From Salibacter halophilus (GTDB lineage Bacteria; Bacteroidota; Bacteroidia; Flavobacteriales_G; Salibacteraceae), in the NCBI RefSeq assembly GCF_008806325.1, contig NZ_WACR01000005.1, positions 1 to 64,000 of the forward strand: a stretch of DNA of 64,000 nt, read 5' to 3'. The notes below the pieces were generated by a model, which saw only the letters and a list, made by a program, of their open reading frames with translations, was not told the DNA's origin and did no database searches. Shown here in pieces: positions 15,622-24,247 of this stretch. The first letter of the stretch is position 1. Each line of letters opens with the position of its first letter. The translations under genes were made by a program, and so were the position numbers.

Positions 15622-17610
15622 ATGTTAAGGCAATTTATTGTCCTTACCTTACTCCCTGCGTCAGTTTTGGCGCAGGTGAGCGAGGTTCGTAATGACTCAT
15701 TACGCGTTAAAAACCTCAATGAAGTAGAGATTGAAGAAGATTTATCACAGGTCAACCAAAGCTACTCTTCAATTAACAAGCCCGGAGAGGCAATCAGGCA
15801 AATTTCAGGAGCAGATTTCATCAGGCGTGGAAATTACGCTTATGAACCTGTTTTTCGCGGACTCACCATGGAACGCATGAATATCACACTCGATGGAATG
15901 CGCATTTTTGGAGCGTGTACTGATAAAATGGATCCGGTTACTTCTTACGTCTCAACGAACAACCTGTCTGGCATAGCTGCTGGTCAGAGCCATAATTCGA
16001 GTGCATTTGGTGGTACATCACCTGTAGGACTCAACCTGGCAACTAAAAAAGCGCGATTCACAGGCGAACCACAATTCACAGGTACCGGTTTATACGGTTT
16101 GAGTTTTAATGGATTGGGAAACGTGGCCCAGGGATCTGTCGATTACTCATCATCGAAGTTTGGTTTGAGAGTATCCGGTTCTTACCGCGATGCTGATCCT
16201 TACAATGATGGAAACGGAAATGAGGTTCTCTTCACACAATTCCACAAACTCAACCTGGCTGCTAATGCAAAGTACAGATTATCATCAAACGAATGGATTG
16301 AAGCTCAGTTCATTTTAGATGACGCTTGGGACATTGGCTACACCGCTTTACCAATGGATGTTTCATCGGCTAAAGGGCGAATTTACAGCTTGTCTTATCA
16401 TCGGTATTTTCTGAATTCTGCACAGTCTCATCTTGAGGTAAAAGCTTACGGGAACGACATCGAGCACGTGATGGACGACACAAAGCGACCTAATGTTCCT
16501 ATGCACATGGATATGCCGGGTGGAAGCACCACTTATGGTGGTTATGCCCATTACGGTCAGAACCTGGGCAACCGACACAAAGTGAAAATCAAAGCTGATG
16601 GTTTCTACAATGAGCGCTGGGCCGATATGATCATGTACCCAAAAAATGAAAAGGAAATGTTCATGGAAACATGGCCATTATCTACACGTGTTGGATTTGG
16701 CGGTGAAGCTGAATTGAACTCAAAATGGACCGATAAACTCAATACAACAGTTTTCTTCAGATCCAATTACTATGAAAACTCAATGATGAGCGACTTTGGT
16801 TTAAAGCAGATTTCCATTTTCGGATATGAGAATCCTGACAGAGAGGATTTAACAATGAGTGGCGGATTGGTTATTAATCACAACCCAAGTATTTTCAATC
16901 ACTCTTTGAGCATGAAGGTGAGTCAGCGCGTTCCTACTCTAAGCGAACTCTACGGGTTCTATTTATTCAACGCTCAGGATGGATTCGATTACATGGGAAA
17001 TCCTGATTTAGAGATGGAAAACTCTTATCAGTTGAGTTATGAAATGAAAAAGTCATTTGATGACATACAGTTGAGTTTGAGTCCGTTCGTTCACTACATC
17101 GAAAACTATGTTTTTGGTGTTTGGGATTCTACACTTTCAGTCATGACCATTGGTGGAAATGGAGTGAAGTTTTACGAAAACCTCGATTATGCTTACATAA
17201 CCGGCTTTGAACAAAGTGCTTTTTGGAAAATCACAAAAGCTGTCTCGTTAAAAGAGCGACTCAAATACCGCTATGCTGAGGATAACAACGGAACTCCTCT
17301 CCCATTGATTGCTCCGCTAAAAGTAGATTTAACAGCTCAATATAAAAAAGAAAAATGGTTCTTTGAAGTGAACTCAAATATCGCTGCTGATCAAAACAGG
17401 GTAAACCCCATTTATGGCGAAGATGAAACGAGCGGATATGTTATTTTCAACACGAGCGCTCAACGCGTTTTTGAAGTTGGAAAGAATGAACTTACTGTTC
17501 GTGCAGACTTGCGAAATCTCACCAACAAGCAGTACTGGGACCACCTCGACTGGGGAAATGTCCCGAGAGCCGGCTTTAACGGGGCTCTGACCGTTGGTTT
17601 TAAATTTTAA
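15622..17610 (+). CDS. TonB-dependent receptor, OprC/NosA-like (probable copper importer)
   Basis: 662-aa outer-membrane receptor: signal peptide (about 1-17), plug domain (about 45-150) and beta-barrel ending in aromatic FKF. The plug contains C99-T-D-K-M103, the CxxxM motif that binds copper in Pseudomonas OprC. A barrel segment reads M294-H-M-D-M298, close to the HxM half of the OprC site. A further Met-rich loop (DMIMYP...EMFMETW, about 333-350) follows. These residues point to copper rather than siderophore uptake. The upstream Met/His lipoprotein supports this. TonB/ExbBD are not in the window. The gene holds three copies of the dispersed word. Confidence 0.85.
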   Translation: MLRQFIVLTLLPASVLAQVSEVRNDSLRVKNLNEVEIEEDLSQVNQSYSSINKPGEAIRQISGADFIRRGNYAYEPVFRGLTMERMNITLDGMRIFGACTDKMDPVTSYVSTNNLSGIAAGQSHNSSAFGGTSPVGLNLATKKARFTGEPQFTGTGLYGLSFNGLGNVAQGSVDYSSSKFGLRVSGSYRDADPYNDGNGNEVLFTQFHKLNLAANAKYRLSSNEWIEAQFILDDAWDIGYTALPMDVSSAKGRIYSLSYHRYFLNSAQSHLEVKAYGNDIEHVMDDTKRPNVPMHMDMPGGSTTYGGYAHYGQNLGNRHKVKIKADGFYNERWADMIMYPKNEKEMFMETWPLSTRVGFGGEAELNSKWTDKLNTTVFFRSNYYENSMMSDFGLKQISIFGYENPDREDLTMSGGLVINHNPSIFNHSLSMKVSQRVPTLSELYGFYLFNAQDGFDYMGNPDLEMENSYQLSYEMKKSFDDIQLSLSPFVHYIENYVFGVWDSTLSVMTIGGNGVKFYENLDYAYITGFEQSAFWKITKAVSLKERLKYRYAEDNNGTPLPLIAPLKVDLTAQYKKEKWFFEVNSNIAADQNRVNPIYGEDETSGYVIFNTSAQRVFEVGKNELTVRADLRNLTNKQYWDHLDWGNVPRAGFNGALTVGFKF

Positions 17611-17631
17611 TTGAAATCGCTGCCGGAATCA

Positions 17632-18171
17632 CTATTGGTTTTCGGTAGCGGTTTTTGAAGCCTTGAGCGGAAAACGAGCCATAATTGAACGGATGTCCAT
17701 TTCAACATCTTCAAGATCGCGCTTGTCATCCACAGATTCGCTCAACCAGCCCTGCCAAATGAGTCGCTTATTTTTTACGTCCACAACATCGATGATGACA
17801 GTTCCTTCCTGATAAGTGTACTCGCGATAGGGATAGCGGTTATACCCCCAATCCCACGGGTAGTAATAATCGTAAGGATATGACGAACGCTCGAGTTTTG
17901 TCTTTTGCCTCACTCTGGTGTCGTACAATATCCAGAGGTCAGGCTTTACGGTATCTTTTTCTAATCCGCGGAGCTCCATTTCATTTTCGAGAACTTCTTC
18001 AATTTTTTGGTCGGCAAAATCAGCATATTCTTTATCCGGGTCGAGTTTTACCATGAATGTTTTGTAAGATCTGAAGTCGATATTCTCAGCGGTTTGCACG
18101 CTCACATCTCGCTGTGAGGCACATGCAGTGATCAGGATCAGACCGAAAAGAAAAACAAAAACTCTACGCAT
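17632..18171 (-). CDS. DUF4136 domain-containing lipoprotein
   Basis: 179-aa lipoprotein (lipobox LITAC, MRRVFVFLFGLILITAC). The following DUF4136 region includes the start block FRSYKTFMV and the segment GTVIIDVVDVKNKRLIWQG, typical of this cell-envelope family of unknown function. A Tyr/Pro-rich stretch (SSYPYDYYYPWDWGYNRYPYREY) sits in the middle. The start at 18171 gives a clean signal peptide; the longer reading to 18195 would lie inside the upstream gene. It overlaps the stop of nnrD/E by 8 nt (ATGCGTAG) and is the last gene of the operon. Confidence 0.85.
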   Translation of the reverse strand: MRRVFVFLFGLILITACASQRDVSVQTAENIDFRSYKTFMVKLDPDKEYADFADQKIEEVLENEMELRGLEKDTVKPDLWILYDTRVRQKTKLERSSYPYDYYYPWDWGYNRYPYREYTYQEGTVIIDVVDVKNKRLIWQGWLSESVDDKRDLEDVEMDIRSIMARFPLKASKTATENQ

Positions 18172-19663
18172 GTCTGATCGATTTAAAGGCTTCACCCAAA
18201 TTATTTATAATATCAGACGCAGTAAGCGATTCAAACGACTCTTTATCGAGTGCAGCATCTCCGGCTTTTCCGTGGACAAACATTCCTAAAAGTGCGGCTT
18301 CAAAACTGCTGTAGTTTTGAGCAAGCAAGCCGGTGATAACTCCGGTTAATACATCTCCGCTTCCACCAGTTGCCATACCGGCATTTCCAGTACTGTTGAA
18401 AAACACTTTTCGGTCAGGTGTTACTAAAAAGCTGATATGATCCTTATAAAGGAGGTAACATTCAGATTTTGAACACCATTCTTTGATCTTTTCGAGACGT
18501 TTAATCGGTTTATCGATGTCTCCGAACAACCTCTTAAATTCTCCCGGATGTGGAGTTAAAATGCTTCCTTTCGGAAGATGATCGAGCCATTGCGGGTGTT
18601 CTGAAAGTAAGTTGAGTGCATCAGCATCGAGTACGAGCGGTTTCTCAGTCGTTTTGATCAATTCTTCCACGACAAAACGCGTTTCCTCGTGATGACCAAT
18701 TCCCGGCCCCACTCCCACGGCATTGAAATCAGAATAATCGATATCGTCTTTTAAGCATTCCTCTCCTGAATCAACAATGCACATCACCTCTGGAATTGCT
18801 GTTTGCATGATATCATAACCGCATCTTGGAATGTGAGCAGTAACCAAACCTGCACCGGATTTAAGCGCTGCTTTTGATGAAAGTACAGCTGCACCTACTT
18901 TTCCTTTTCCACCGGCCGTTAACAATGCATGACCGTAAGTTCCTTTGTGCGAAAAGCCCTTTCTATTTCTCAATATCTTGCGCGCATCTCTTTCGGTCAG
19001 AACCTCATGATCTGTCTTTTCGTTTTCGATGAAGCTCTTGAGTAACCCGATATCGAGAACCGTCACATTGCCTACAAATTCTGCATACTCAGCAAACTGG
19101 AAAGCTAATTTCGGCAATTGAAAAGTTATCGTTTCATCAGCTTTGAATATGGTACCATCGTTCTCGTCATTGTCATCAGCAAAGAGCCCTGAAGGAATAT
19201 CAATTGCCAATCGCTTCGCTTCGTAATTGTTGAGTTTCTCGATAACTTCAGCGGGAAAGCCTTCAACGGGTCTGTTCAAACCTGAACCAAAAATCGCGTC
19301 AATAATGAAATCTGGCTCGTTGATCTTTAACTCATCTGCCGATTTGATTGTCGTGATTTTAACATTGCAATCTCTCAGTCTTTCAAAGTTCGTTTTGAAA
19401 TCATCAGAGTACTGGTCATTGAAATTGAGTACAACTACTTCCACTTCATTTAGATCACTGTAATGGCGAGCAATTACGAGTCCGTCACCTCCATTATTGC
19501 CCGGTCCGCAAACGATCAATATCTTTTGATTGATGTAAAAAATGGGCAGAGCTAAATGGGCATTTTTTGCAGCCCTTTCCATCAAATCAAGACTTGAAAT
19601 AGGTTCGTTCTTTATCGTAAATTGATCAGCTTTTCTGATTTGATCAGCGGAGAGTATTTTCAT
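18164..19663 (-). CDS. nnr: Bifunctional NAD(P)H-hydrate epimerase / ADP-dependent NAD(P)HX dehydratase
   Basis: 499-aa two-domain repair enzyme. The N-terminal YjeF_N epimerase (about 1-215) has the segment VCGPGNNGGDGLVIARH. The C-terminal ribokinase-like dehydratase (about 230-495) has LTPHPGEFKRL, GVGPGIG and the nucleotide-binding GSGDVLTG. Together they convert both epimers of hydrated NAD(P)H back to NAD(P)H. The length is usual for the fused bacterial form (YjeF/Nnr). It overlaps coaE by 4 nt upstream and the DUF4136 gene downstream, so it is cotranscribed. Confidence 0.96.
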   Translation of the reverse strand: MKILSADQIRKADQFTIKNEPISSLDLMERAAKNAHLALPIFYINQKILIVCGPGNNGGDGLVIARHYSDLNEVEVVVLNFNDQYSDDFKTNFERLRDCNVKITTIKSADELKINEPDFIIDAIFGSGLNRPVEGFPAEVIEKLNNYEAKRLAIDIPSGLFADDNDENDGTIFKADETITFQLPKLAFQFAEYAEFVGNVTVLDIGLLKSFIENEKTDHEVLTERDARKILRNRKGFSHKGTYGHALLTAGGKGKVGAAVLSSKAALKSGAGLVTAHIPRCGYDIMQTAIPEVMCIVDSGEECLKDDIDYSDFNAVGVGPGIGHHEETRFVVEELIKTTEKPLVLDADALNLLSEHPQWLDHLPKGSILTPHPGEFKRLFGDIDKPIKRLEKIKEWCSKSECYLLYKDHISFLVTPDRKVFFNSTGNAGMATGGSGDVLTGVITGLLAQNYSSFEAALLGMFVHGKAGDAALDKESFESLTASDIINNLGEAFKSIRHA

Positions 19664-20256
19664 TTTTTCGGCTTTTGGCCAAAAGATAGCAATTGTGGAT
19701 GAATATCACGAACCTGTTCGATCAATGATGCTTTTCCGTCATTTAAAATCTCGTAATCGCAAAAAGCGCGTTTTTCGTCATCAGTCATCTGGTTGCTCAT
19801 GCGCTTTTCAACTTCTTCAGCAGAGACTTTGTCACGCTCCACTACTCTTTTAATTCTGAGTTCTTTGGGAGCAGTAACCAGAATGAGTTTATCGCACTGT
19901 TTGTAACTGCCACTCTCGATCATGATGGCTGCCTCTTTGATGACGTAAGTCGTGTTCTGACTGTGATACCAATTTTCAAAATCTTTTTTAACGGCCGGAT
20001 GAATAATTCCGTTGAGTTTTTCCAGTTTTGACTTATCGTCAAAGACCACTTTTGCAATGTAATCTCTATCGGGTTTATCGTTTTTGTAAGCCTTTTCACC
20101 CAACAAGTCAATTACAGCAGCTTTCACATCATCACTTTCAACGTACAGTGCTTTTGCTCGCTGATCAGCATCGTAAATGGGAATACCAAACGATTGAAAT
20201 ATGCGACAAACCGTGCTTTTTCCGCTTCCTATTCCTCCGGTAACGCCAACAATCAT
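19660..20256 (-). CDS. coaE: Dephospho-CoA kinase
   Basis: 198-aa P-loop kinase, final step of coenzyme A synthesis (ATP-dependent phosphorylation of the 3'-OH of dephospho-CoA). The Walker A motif GGIGSGKST is at residues 7-15; the segment IYDADQRAK and the LID-type region LRIKRVVERD are characteristic. Normal length. It overlaps both neighbours by 4 nt (ATGA junctions at 19660 and 20253), so it is translationally coupled in the yajC-YbbR operon. Confidence 0.96.
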   Translation of the reverse strand: MIVGVTGGIGSGKSTVCRIFQSFGIPIYDADQRAKALYVESDDVKAAVIDLLGEKAYKNDKPDRDYIAKVVFDDKSKLEKLNGIIHPAVKKDFENWYHSQNTTYVIKEAAIMIESGSYKQCDKLILVTAPKELRIKRVVERDKVSAEEVEKRMSNQMTDDEKRAFCDYEILNDGKASLIEQVRDIHPQLLSFGQKPKK

Positions 20257-21224
20257 CGCGATCTGATTATGTATTCTACATTTTCAGGAGAGTAACTAAT
20301 CACTTTCACATGATCGTTTTTAGAAGTGACATTAACATAGAGTTTTGGCGGTTGATTTTTCAGAACCGAAGAATAATCGACCTGTGCTTTGAATTGCTTT
20401 TCGTCAATGCTATCAAAATGTGATAATCCTGTTTTGAAATTGACGGTTACAACTCGCGGATATGTTGAAAGTGTAAGCGAATCGGGTAAGTTAATTGTTT
20501 CTATTTTCACTTTTGTCGATCCCTGTGTGAGTTGCTCAACAGGTACAGTGACTTTCACCGAAGCCGGCTCAAAATTCATTTTTGCTGAATTACTCACAAC
20601 TGGTAAATCTTCATTAACAGTCGTTTCCAGATCATCCAGTTGCAATCTTTTTGTAAATACTTTTGTGAGTTCACGCACTTCAGATTTTGGTCCTTTAGCC
20701 ACTACAGAATCTGGAGTTGAAAATGGATCTGACTGTAATGTGTATTGCTCGTTTACGGTAACATTTAAATCCAGCTCAACAGGAACTTTTTTAGCCATTC
20801 TCTCTTCGATGAGAACTTGAATGGAATCTGCCGATAGTTGATCGATATCGAGGTAATCGCCAAGCTCGTCATTCACCAAATTCCTGATCGATCCTGCATC
20901 CACAACCTTTCGTTCTACTTCATCATCACCAAAAGTGGTGTAATTGCGAAGATCAACCGTAACCGGCTCAAATTCATCTTTTTTAGATACGCCTAATAAA
21001 TTAAAACCCTCTCCTCTAACCCTGAAAGAGACAGCTTTTGGAGGTGCGTTGACAATAACTTTTTCGTCAGGAACTCCGGCATACTCTACCGGGACAGAAA
21101 TAGTGAGAGAGTACTCTTTTGTGAGGGCATTCAGAACCCAAAAAAAAGTGGCTATAAGCAAACAAACCAGAAAAACGTAAAAACGCTTTCCCGGTTTTTT
21201 TATGAGTGCTTTGATTCTATTCAT
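20253..21224 (-). CDS. YbbR-like domain protein (CdaR-like)
   Basis: 323-aa protein with one N-terminal membrane segment (FYVFLVCLLIATFFWVLNAL, about 15-34) and a periplasmic part of repeated YbbR-type beta domains. In Firmicutes YbbR/CdaR regulates the diadenylate cyclase CdaA; no cyclase gene is in this window, so that role is not shown here. The ATG at 21224 was preferred over one 12 nt upstream. It overlaps coaE by 4 nt and follows yajC by about 30 nt, an arrangement frequent in Bacteroidota. Confidence 0.85.
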   Translation of the reverse strand: MNRIKALIKKPGKRFYVFLVCLLIATFFWVLNALTKEYSLTISVPVEYAGVPDEKVIVNAPPKAVSFRVRGEGFNLLGVSKKDEFEPVTVDLRNYTTFGDDEVERKVVDAGSIRNLVNDELGDYLDIDQLSADSIQVLIEERMAKKVPVELDLNVTVNEQYTLQSDPFSTPDSVVAKGPKSEVRELTKVFTKRLQLDDLETTVNEDLPVVSNSAKMNFEPASVKVTVPVEQLTQGSTKVKIETINLPDSLTLSTYPRVVTVNFKTGLSHFDSIDEKQFKAQVDYSSVLKNQPPKLYVNVTSKNDHVKVISYSPENVEYIIRSR

Positions 21225-21257
21225 ACTTCGGTGCAATTAATCGCCAGCCCGAAGATA

Positions 21258-21569
21258 TTATTTTTGCGGCTGTTGCGCTAATGTTGATTCACCTGTTCCT
21301 TTTGAATATTCAGGTGAAATTGCTGAACGCTCAACAGTCAATTTGAATTTTCCGTTGATATCGATTACGACTGTTGTTTCATTGAGCTCGGCAAGTTTAC
21401 CGTGGATACCACCAATAGTTACCACGTGATCGCCTTTTTTGAGGTTTTCCTTGAATTTTTTGGCCTCTTTTGCCTTTTTCATTTGGGGTCTGATCATGAA
21501 GAAATAAAACACCACGATGATCAAAAGAAGCGGTCCAAAGTTTTCTAATAATCCCTGTAAATTTTCCAT
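21258..21569 (-). CDS. yajC: Preprotein translocase subunit YajC
   Basis: 103-aa membrane protein with a single N-terminal segment ([26 protein letters not shown], about 13-38) and a small KOW-like cytoplasmic beta domain ([14 protein letters not shown]). YajC associates with SecDF at the Sec translocon. Length and motifs are typical. It lies in the middle of the minus-strand operon, 12 nt after the DUF1573 gene. Confidence 0.95.
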   Translation of the reverse strand: MENLQGLLENFGPLLLIIVVFYFFMIRPQMKKAKEAKKFKENLKKGDHVVTIGGIHGKLAELNETTVVIDINGKFKLTVERSAISPEYSKGTGESTLAQQPQK

Positions 21570-21581
21570 TTTTTGCGTTTT

Positions 21582-22046
21582 TTATTTTGATGGTCCCACA
21601 ACATCACCGGTTATAGCCAGCGTGTTTGTCGCGGGAGTTGTGTTTGCAACGATATAAATCTTTTTGTGAATGCGTCCTACTTTTCCTTTACTATTGAACA
21701 TAACTTCAATTTCTCCGGATTCTCCTGGACCAATTGGTTTGCGCGGATATTTGGGAACAGTACATCCGCATGAGCCACGAGCTGATGTAATCACCAATTC
21801 TTTATTACCCGTGTTTTGAAACTTGTAGATCTTTGTCACTTTCTCACCTTGTGTGATTGTTCCAAATCCCTGTACAAGTGTATCGAACTCCATAATGGGT
21901 GCTTCACTGCTTTTCTTCGTTGAGTCTGATGAAGCAGTTGCATTATTCTTCACCATATCAGGAGTAATTGATTCCTGGTCAGATCCGGAATTATTGCATC
22001 CCCAACCAACCAATCCTATCAATCCGATAAACAATAGCTTTTTCAT
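21582..22046 (-). CDS. DUF1573 lipoprotein
   Basis: 154-aa lipoprotein (lipobox ending LVGWGC) with an Asn/Ser-rich linker and one DUF1573 immunoglobulin-like domain: FGTITQGEKVTKIYKFQNTG and the hallmark ARGSCGCTVPKYP. The family is widespread in Bacteroidota envelopes and its function is unknown. The internal ATG at 22046 starts the signal peptide better than the one at 22055. It follows nusB by about 10 nt and precedes yajC. Confidence 0.88.
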   Translation of the reverse strand: MKKLLFIGLIGLVGWGCNNSGSDQESITPDMVKNNATASSDSTKKSSEAPIMEFDTLVQGFGTITQGEKVTKIYKFQNTGNKELVITSARGSCGCTVPKYPRKPIGPGESGEIEVMFNSKGKVGRIHKKIYIVANTTPATNTLAITGDVVGPSK

Positions 22047-22055
22047 AATTTTCAA

Positions 22056-23003
22056 TTATTCGATTAGACCTCTACCTGTTTTCGAAATTTCGCCACTTTT
22101 TTTGAGTTTAGCAACCAGTTTATCGAGTACTCCATTGATAAATACTTTCGATTTTGGAGTGCTGTAATCTTTCGCTAATTCTATGTACTCATTAAAAGTC
22201 ACTTTAACGGGAATACTTGGAAAGTAAAGTAATTCACACAATGCCATACGCATGAGTACAACATCTAGCTTTGCGATACGCTCCAGTTCCCAGTTAGTTG
22301 TGTTTTGGCCAATACGATCAGATAGCGATTCTTTGTTTACAATTGTTCGCTTGAACAGTTCTTTCACAAATTTGAGATCGTCATCTCTGTCCTTGAAAAG
22401 TGGAAGAAGAAAATTGCTGTGCTCTCCCATTTCAGGCGTCATGTTTTTAAACGTCTTGATGACATTCAAAATAACCAGAGCCAGATCATCAGTCCAGTAG
22501 ATGCTCTTGTCTTCAAAAAAGTCGTGAATTACTTCAAAACTGGCGATGTATCGCTTGAATATTTTGATCATGAACTCCTGATCTTCCTCAAAAGACTGAC
22601 CGGGTTTTTCCATGTATTCAATGTACTCATCACTTTCGCGAATTTGACGCCATAACTTCTTGATGTTGTCAGACTCAAGCGACCAGTTGATCTTTTTCTT
22701 TTCTACCTCGGCTCTGAATAAAACATTGTTATCCAGTAATTGAACAATATGGTTATTGATAAACTTGAGGTTAGGATTCAAATCCTCATCAGTTGCCAGT
22801 CGTTTTTCTTTATTCTGTTCAATGTTCCTACGCGCTTTCTCAGCAACTTCATTCGTGAGTTCGAGAACATAGAGATACAGGTCGTAGATTTTGTTGATGC
22901 TGGTGATCATGTTTTTTTCACCAACAGTCATATCAGCATTGTCGCTTTCAAATGCGTAAATAGCCTGTAATCCTTTGACTCGCAGGTAGCGTCTGTTAAT
23001 CAT
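22056..23003 (-). CDS. nusB: Transcription antitermination factor NusB
   Basis: 315-aa protein, about twice the length of proteobacterial NusB, as is usual in Bacteroidota. The N-terminal RRYLRVKGLQAIYAFE matches the start of the fold, then a long helical insertion follows, and the C-terminal helical NusB core ends with VTFNEYIELAKDYSTPKSKVFINGVLDKL, the signature block. NusB binds boxA RNA with NusE to allow rRNA antitermination. The ATG at 23003 was chosen; the upstream start would overlap the leucine dehydrogenase stop. Confidence 0.93.
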   Translation of the reverse strand: MINRRYLRVKGLQAIYAFESDNADMTVGEKNMITSINKIYDLYLYVLELTNEVAEKARRNIEQNKEKRLATDEDLNPNLKFINNHIVQLLDNNVLFRAEVEKKKINWSLESDNIKKLWRQIRESDEYIEYMEKPGQSFEEDQEFMIKIFKRYIASFEVIHDFFEDKSIYWTDDLALVILNVIKTFKNMTPEMGEHSNFLLPLFKDRDDDLKFVKELFKRTIVNKESLSDRIGQNTTNWELERIAKLDVVLMRMALCELLYFPSIPVKVTFNEYIELAKDYSTPKSKVFINGVLDKLVAKLKKSGEISKTGRGLIE

Positions 23004-23014
23004 CCCTTCTTGCA

Positions 23015-24121
23015 TTAACGGGTCATTTTTATCTTTCCGATTTGCTCAATTCTTTGCTCAGCTATTTTATTAGCCGCTTCATAGGTAGGGATATTTTGCT
23101 CGTTGGCAAGTTCAAAAATACGTGTTGTTGTGTCGTAAATCGTTTCGCATTTATTCATCGCTCTGTCGCGGTTATAGCCTTCGAGTTCTGAATAACAGTT
23201 GATCACGCCACCAGCATTGATCACGTAATCAGGAGCGTAAATAATTCCGCTTTCTTTCACTGCCACACCGTGTTTCTTTTCATCAGCGAGCTGATTGTTA
23301 GCAGCTCCGGCAATCACGCTACAGTTCAGCTTTTTGAGTGACTCGTCATTGACCGTTGCACCCAAAGCACACGGAGCATAAATATCCATGTCATTCTCGT
23401 AAACCTTATCAGAATCGATTACATTTACTGAAGAGTGTTTATCAGTCACCAGCTTGATTTTATCGTCAAAAATATCTGCGATAGAAACCTGAGCATTCTC
23501 TTTCATTAGATGGTCGATCAAATAACGACCAACATTACCGGCTCCCTGAACAGTGATTTTTTTGCCTCCTAAATCGTCAGATCCATAAGCGGCTTTAGCA
23601 GCGGCTTTCATCCCGAGATAAACACCGTATGCAGTAACAGGAGAAGGATCACCGGCTCCGCCCAATTCCTTTGGAATACCCACAACGTGTTTTGTTTCGT
23701 TGCTGATAAATTCCATATCCTGAGTTGTCATTCCAACATCCTCAGCAGTGATGTATTTTCCGCTTAGCGAATCAACGAATTTACCAAAGCGTCTCATTAA
23801 CGCTTCGTTTTTCATTGTGCGGGAATCACCGATTATCACAGCTTTTCCTCCACCCAGGTTGAGTCCGCTTACAGCATTTTTGTAAGTCATACCGCGCGAA
23901 AGGCGCAAAACATCATTTATAGCTTGAAGTTCGTTGTCGTAAGTCCACATCCTGGTACCGCCAAGTGCCGGACCTAATGTGGTATTATGGATTCCAATTA
24001 TCGCTTTTAAACCGGTTGCATCATCATGACAAAACACTACTTGTTCATGTCCCATTTGAAACATTTCCTGGATTACAGGGTTTTGTGTTTTATCGGCCAG
24101 TGAAACTGTATTCACATCCAT
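23015..24121 (-). CDS. Leucine dehydrogenase (Glu/Leu/Phe/Val dehydrogenase family)
   Basis: 368-aa NAD-dependent amino-acid dehydrogenase, which reversibly deaminates branched-chain amino acids. It has the substrate/catalytic segment MTYKNAVSGLNLGGGKAVI, the second conserved block YITAEDVG and the Rossmann motif VQGAGNVGRYL. The length matches leucine/valine dehydrogenases (about 360 aa) rather than glutamate dehydrogenases (about 450 aa). It is the first gene of an eight-gene minus-strand operon, an unusual partner for yajC and nusB but probably just sharing the promoter. Confidence 0.93.
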   Translation of the reverse strand: MDVNTVSLADKTQNPVIQEMFQMGHEQVVFCHDDATGLKAIIGIHNTTLGPALGGTRMWTYDNELQAINDVLRLSRGMTYKNAVSGLNLGGGKAVIIGDSRTMKNEALMRRFGKFVDSLSGKYITAEDVGMTTQDMEFISNETKHVVGIPKELGGAGDPSPVTAYGVYLGMKAAAKAAYGSDDLGGKKITVQGAGNVGRYLIDHLMKENAQVSIADIFDDKIKLVTDKHSSVNVIDSDKVYENDMDIYAPCALGATVNDESLKKLNCSVIAGAANNQLADEKKHGVAVKESGIIYAPDYVINAGGVINCYSELEGYNRDRAMNKCETIYDTTTRIFELANEQNIPTYEAANKIAEQRIEQIGKIKMTR

Positions 24122-24165
24122 GTTTATTGTATTAGAACGTTAATATTCAGAGACGAAATTTACTA

Positions 24166-24199
24166 TACATTTGCCCCGTTATTTGGGACGGCAAATGTA
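24166..24199. promoter_or_regulatory. Inverted repeat holding two facing -7 boxes
   Basis: TACATTTGCC (24166-24175) and GGCAAATGTA (24190-24199) form a perfect 10-bp inverted repeat with a 14-nt spacer, in the gap between the leucine dehydrogenase operon and the ABC exporter. Each arm contains a perfect TAnnTTTG box: plus-strand 24166-24173 and minus-strand 24192-24199. The two promoters would fire toward and across each other. Confidence 0.55.
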
Positions 24200-24247
24200 G
24201 CGTTTTTCTCGGGATTTGTTAATGAATGTAGGAAAGTACTCAACTGA

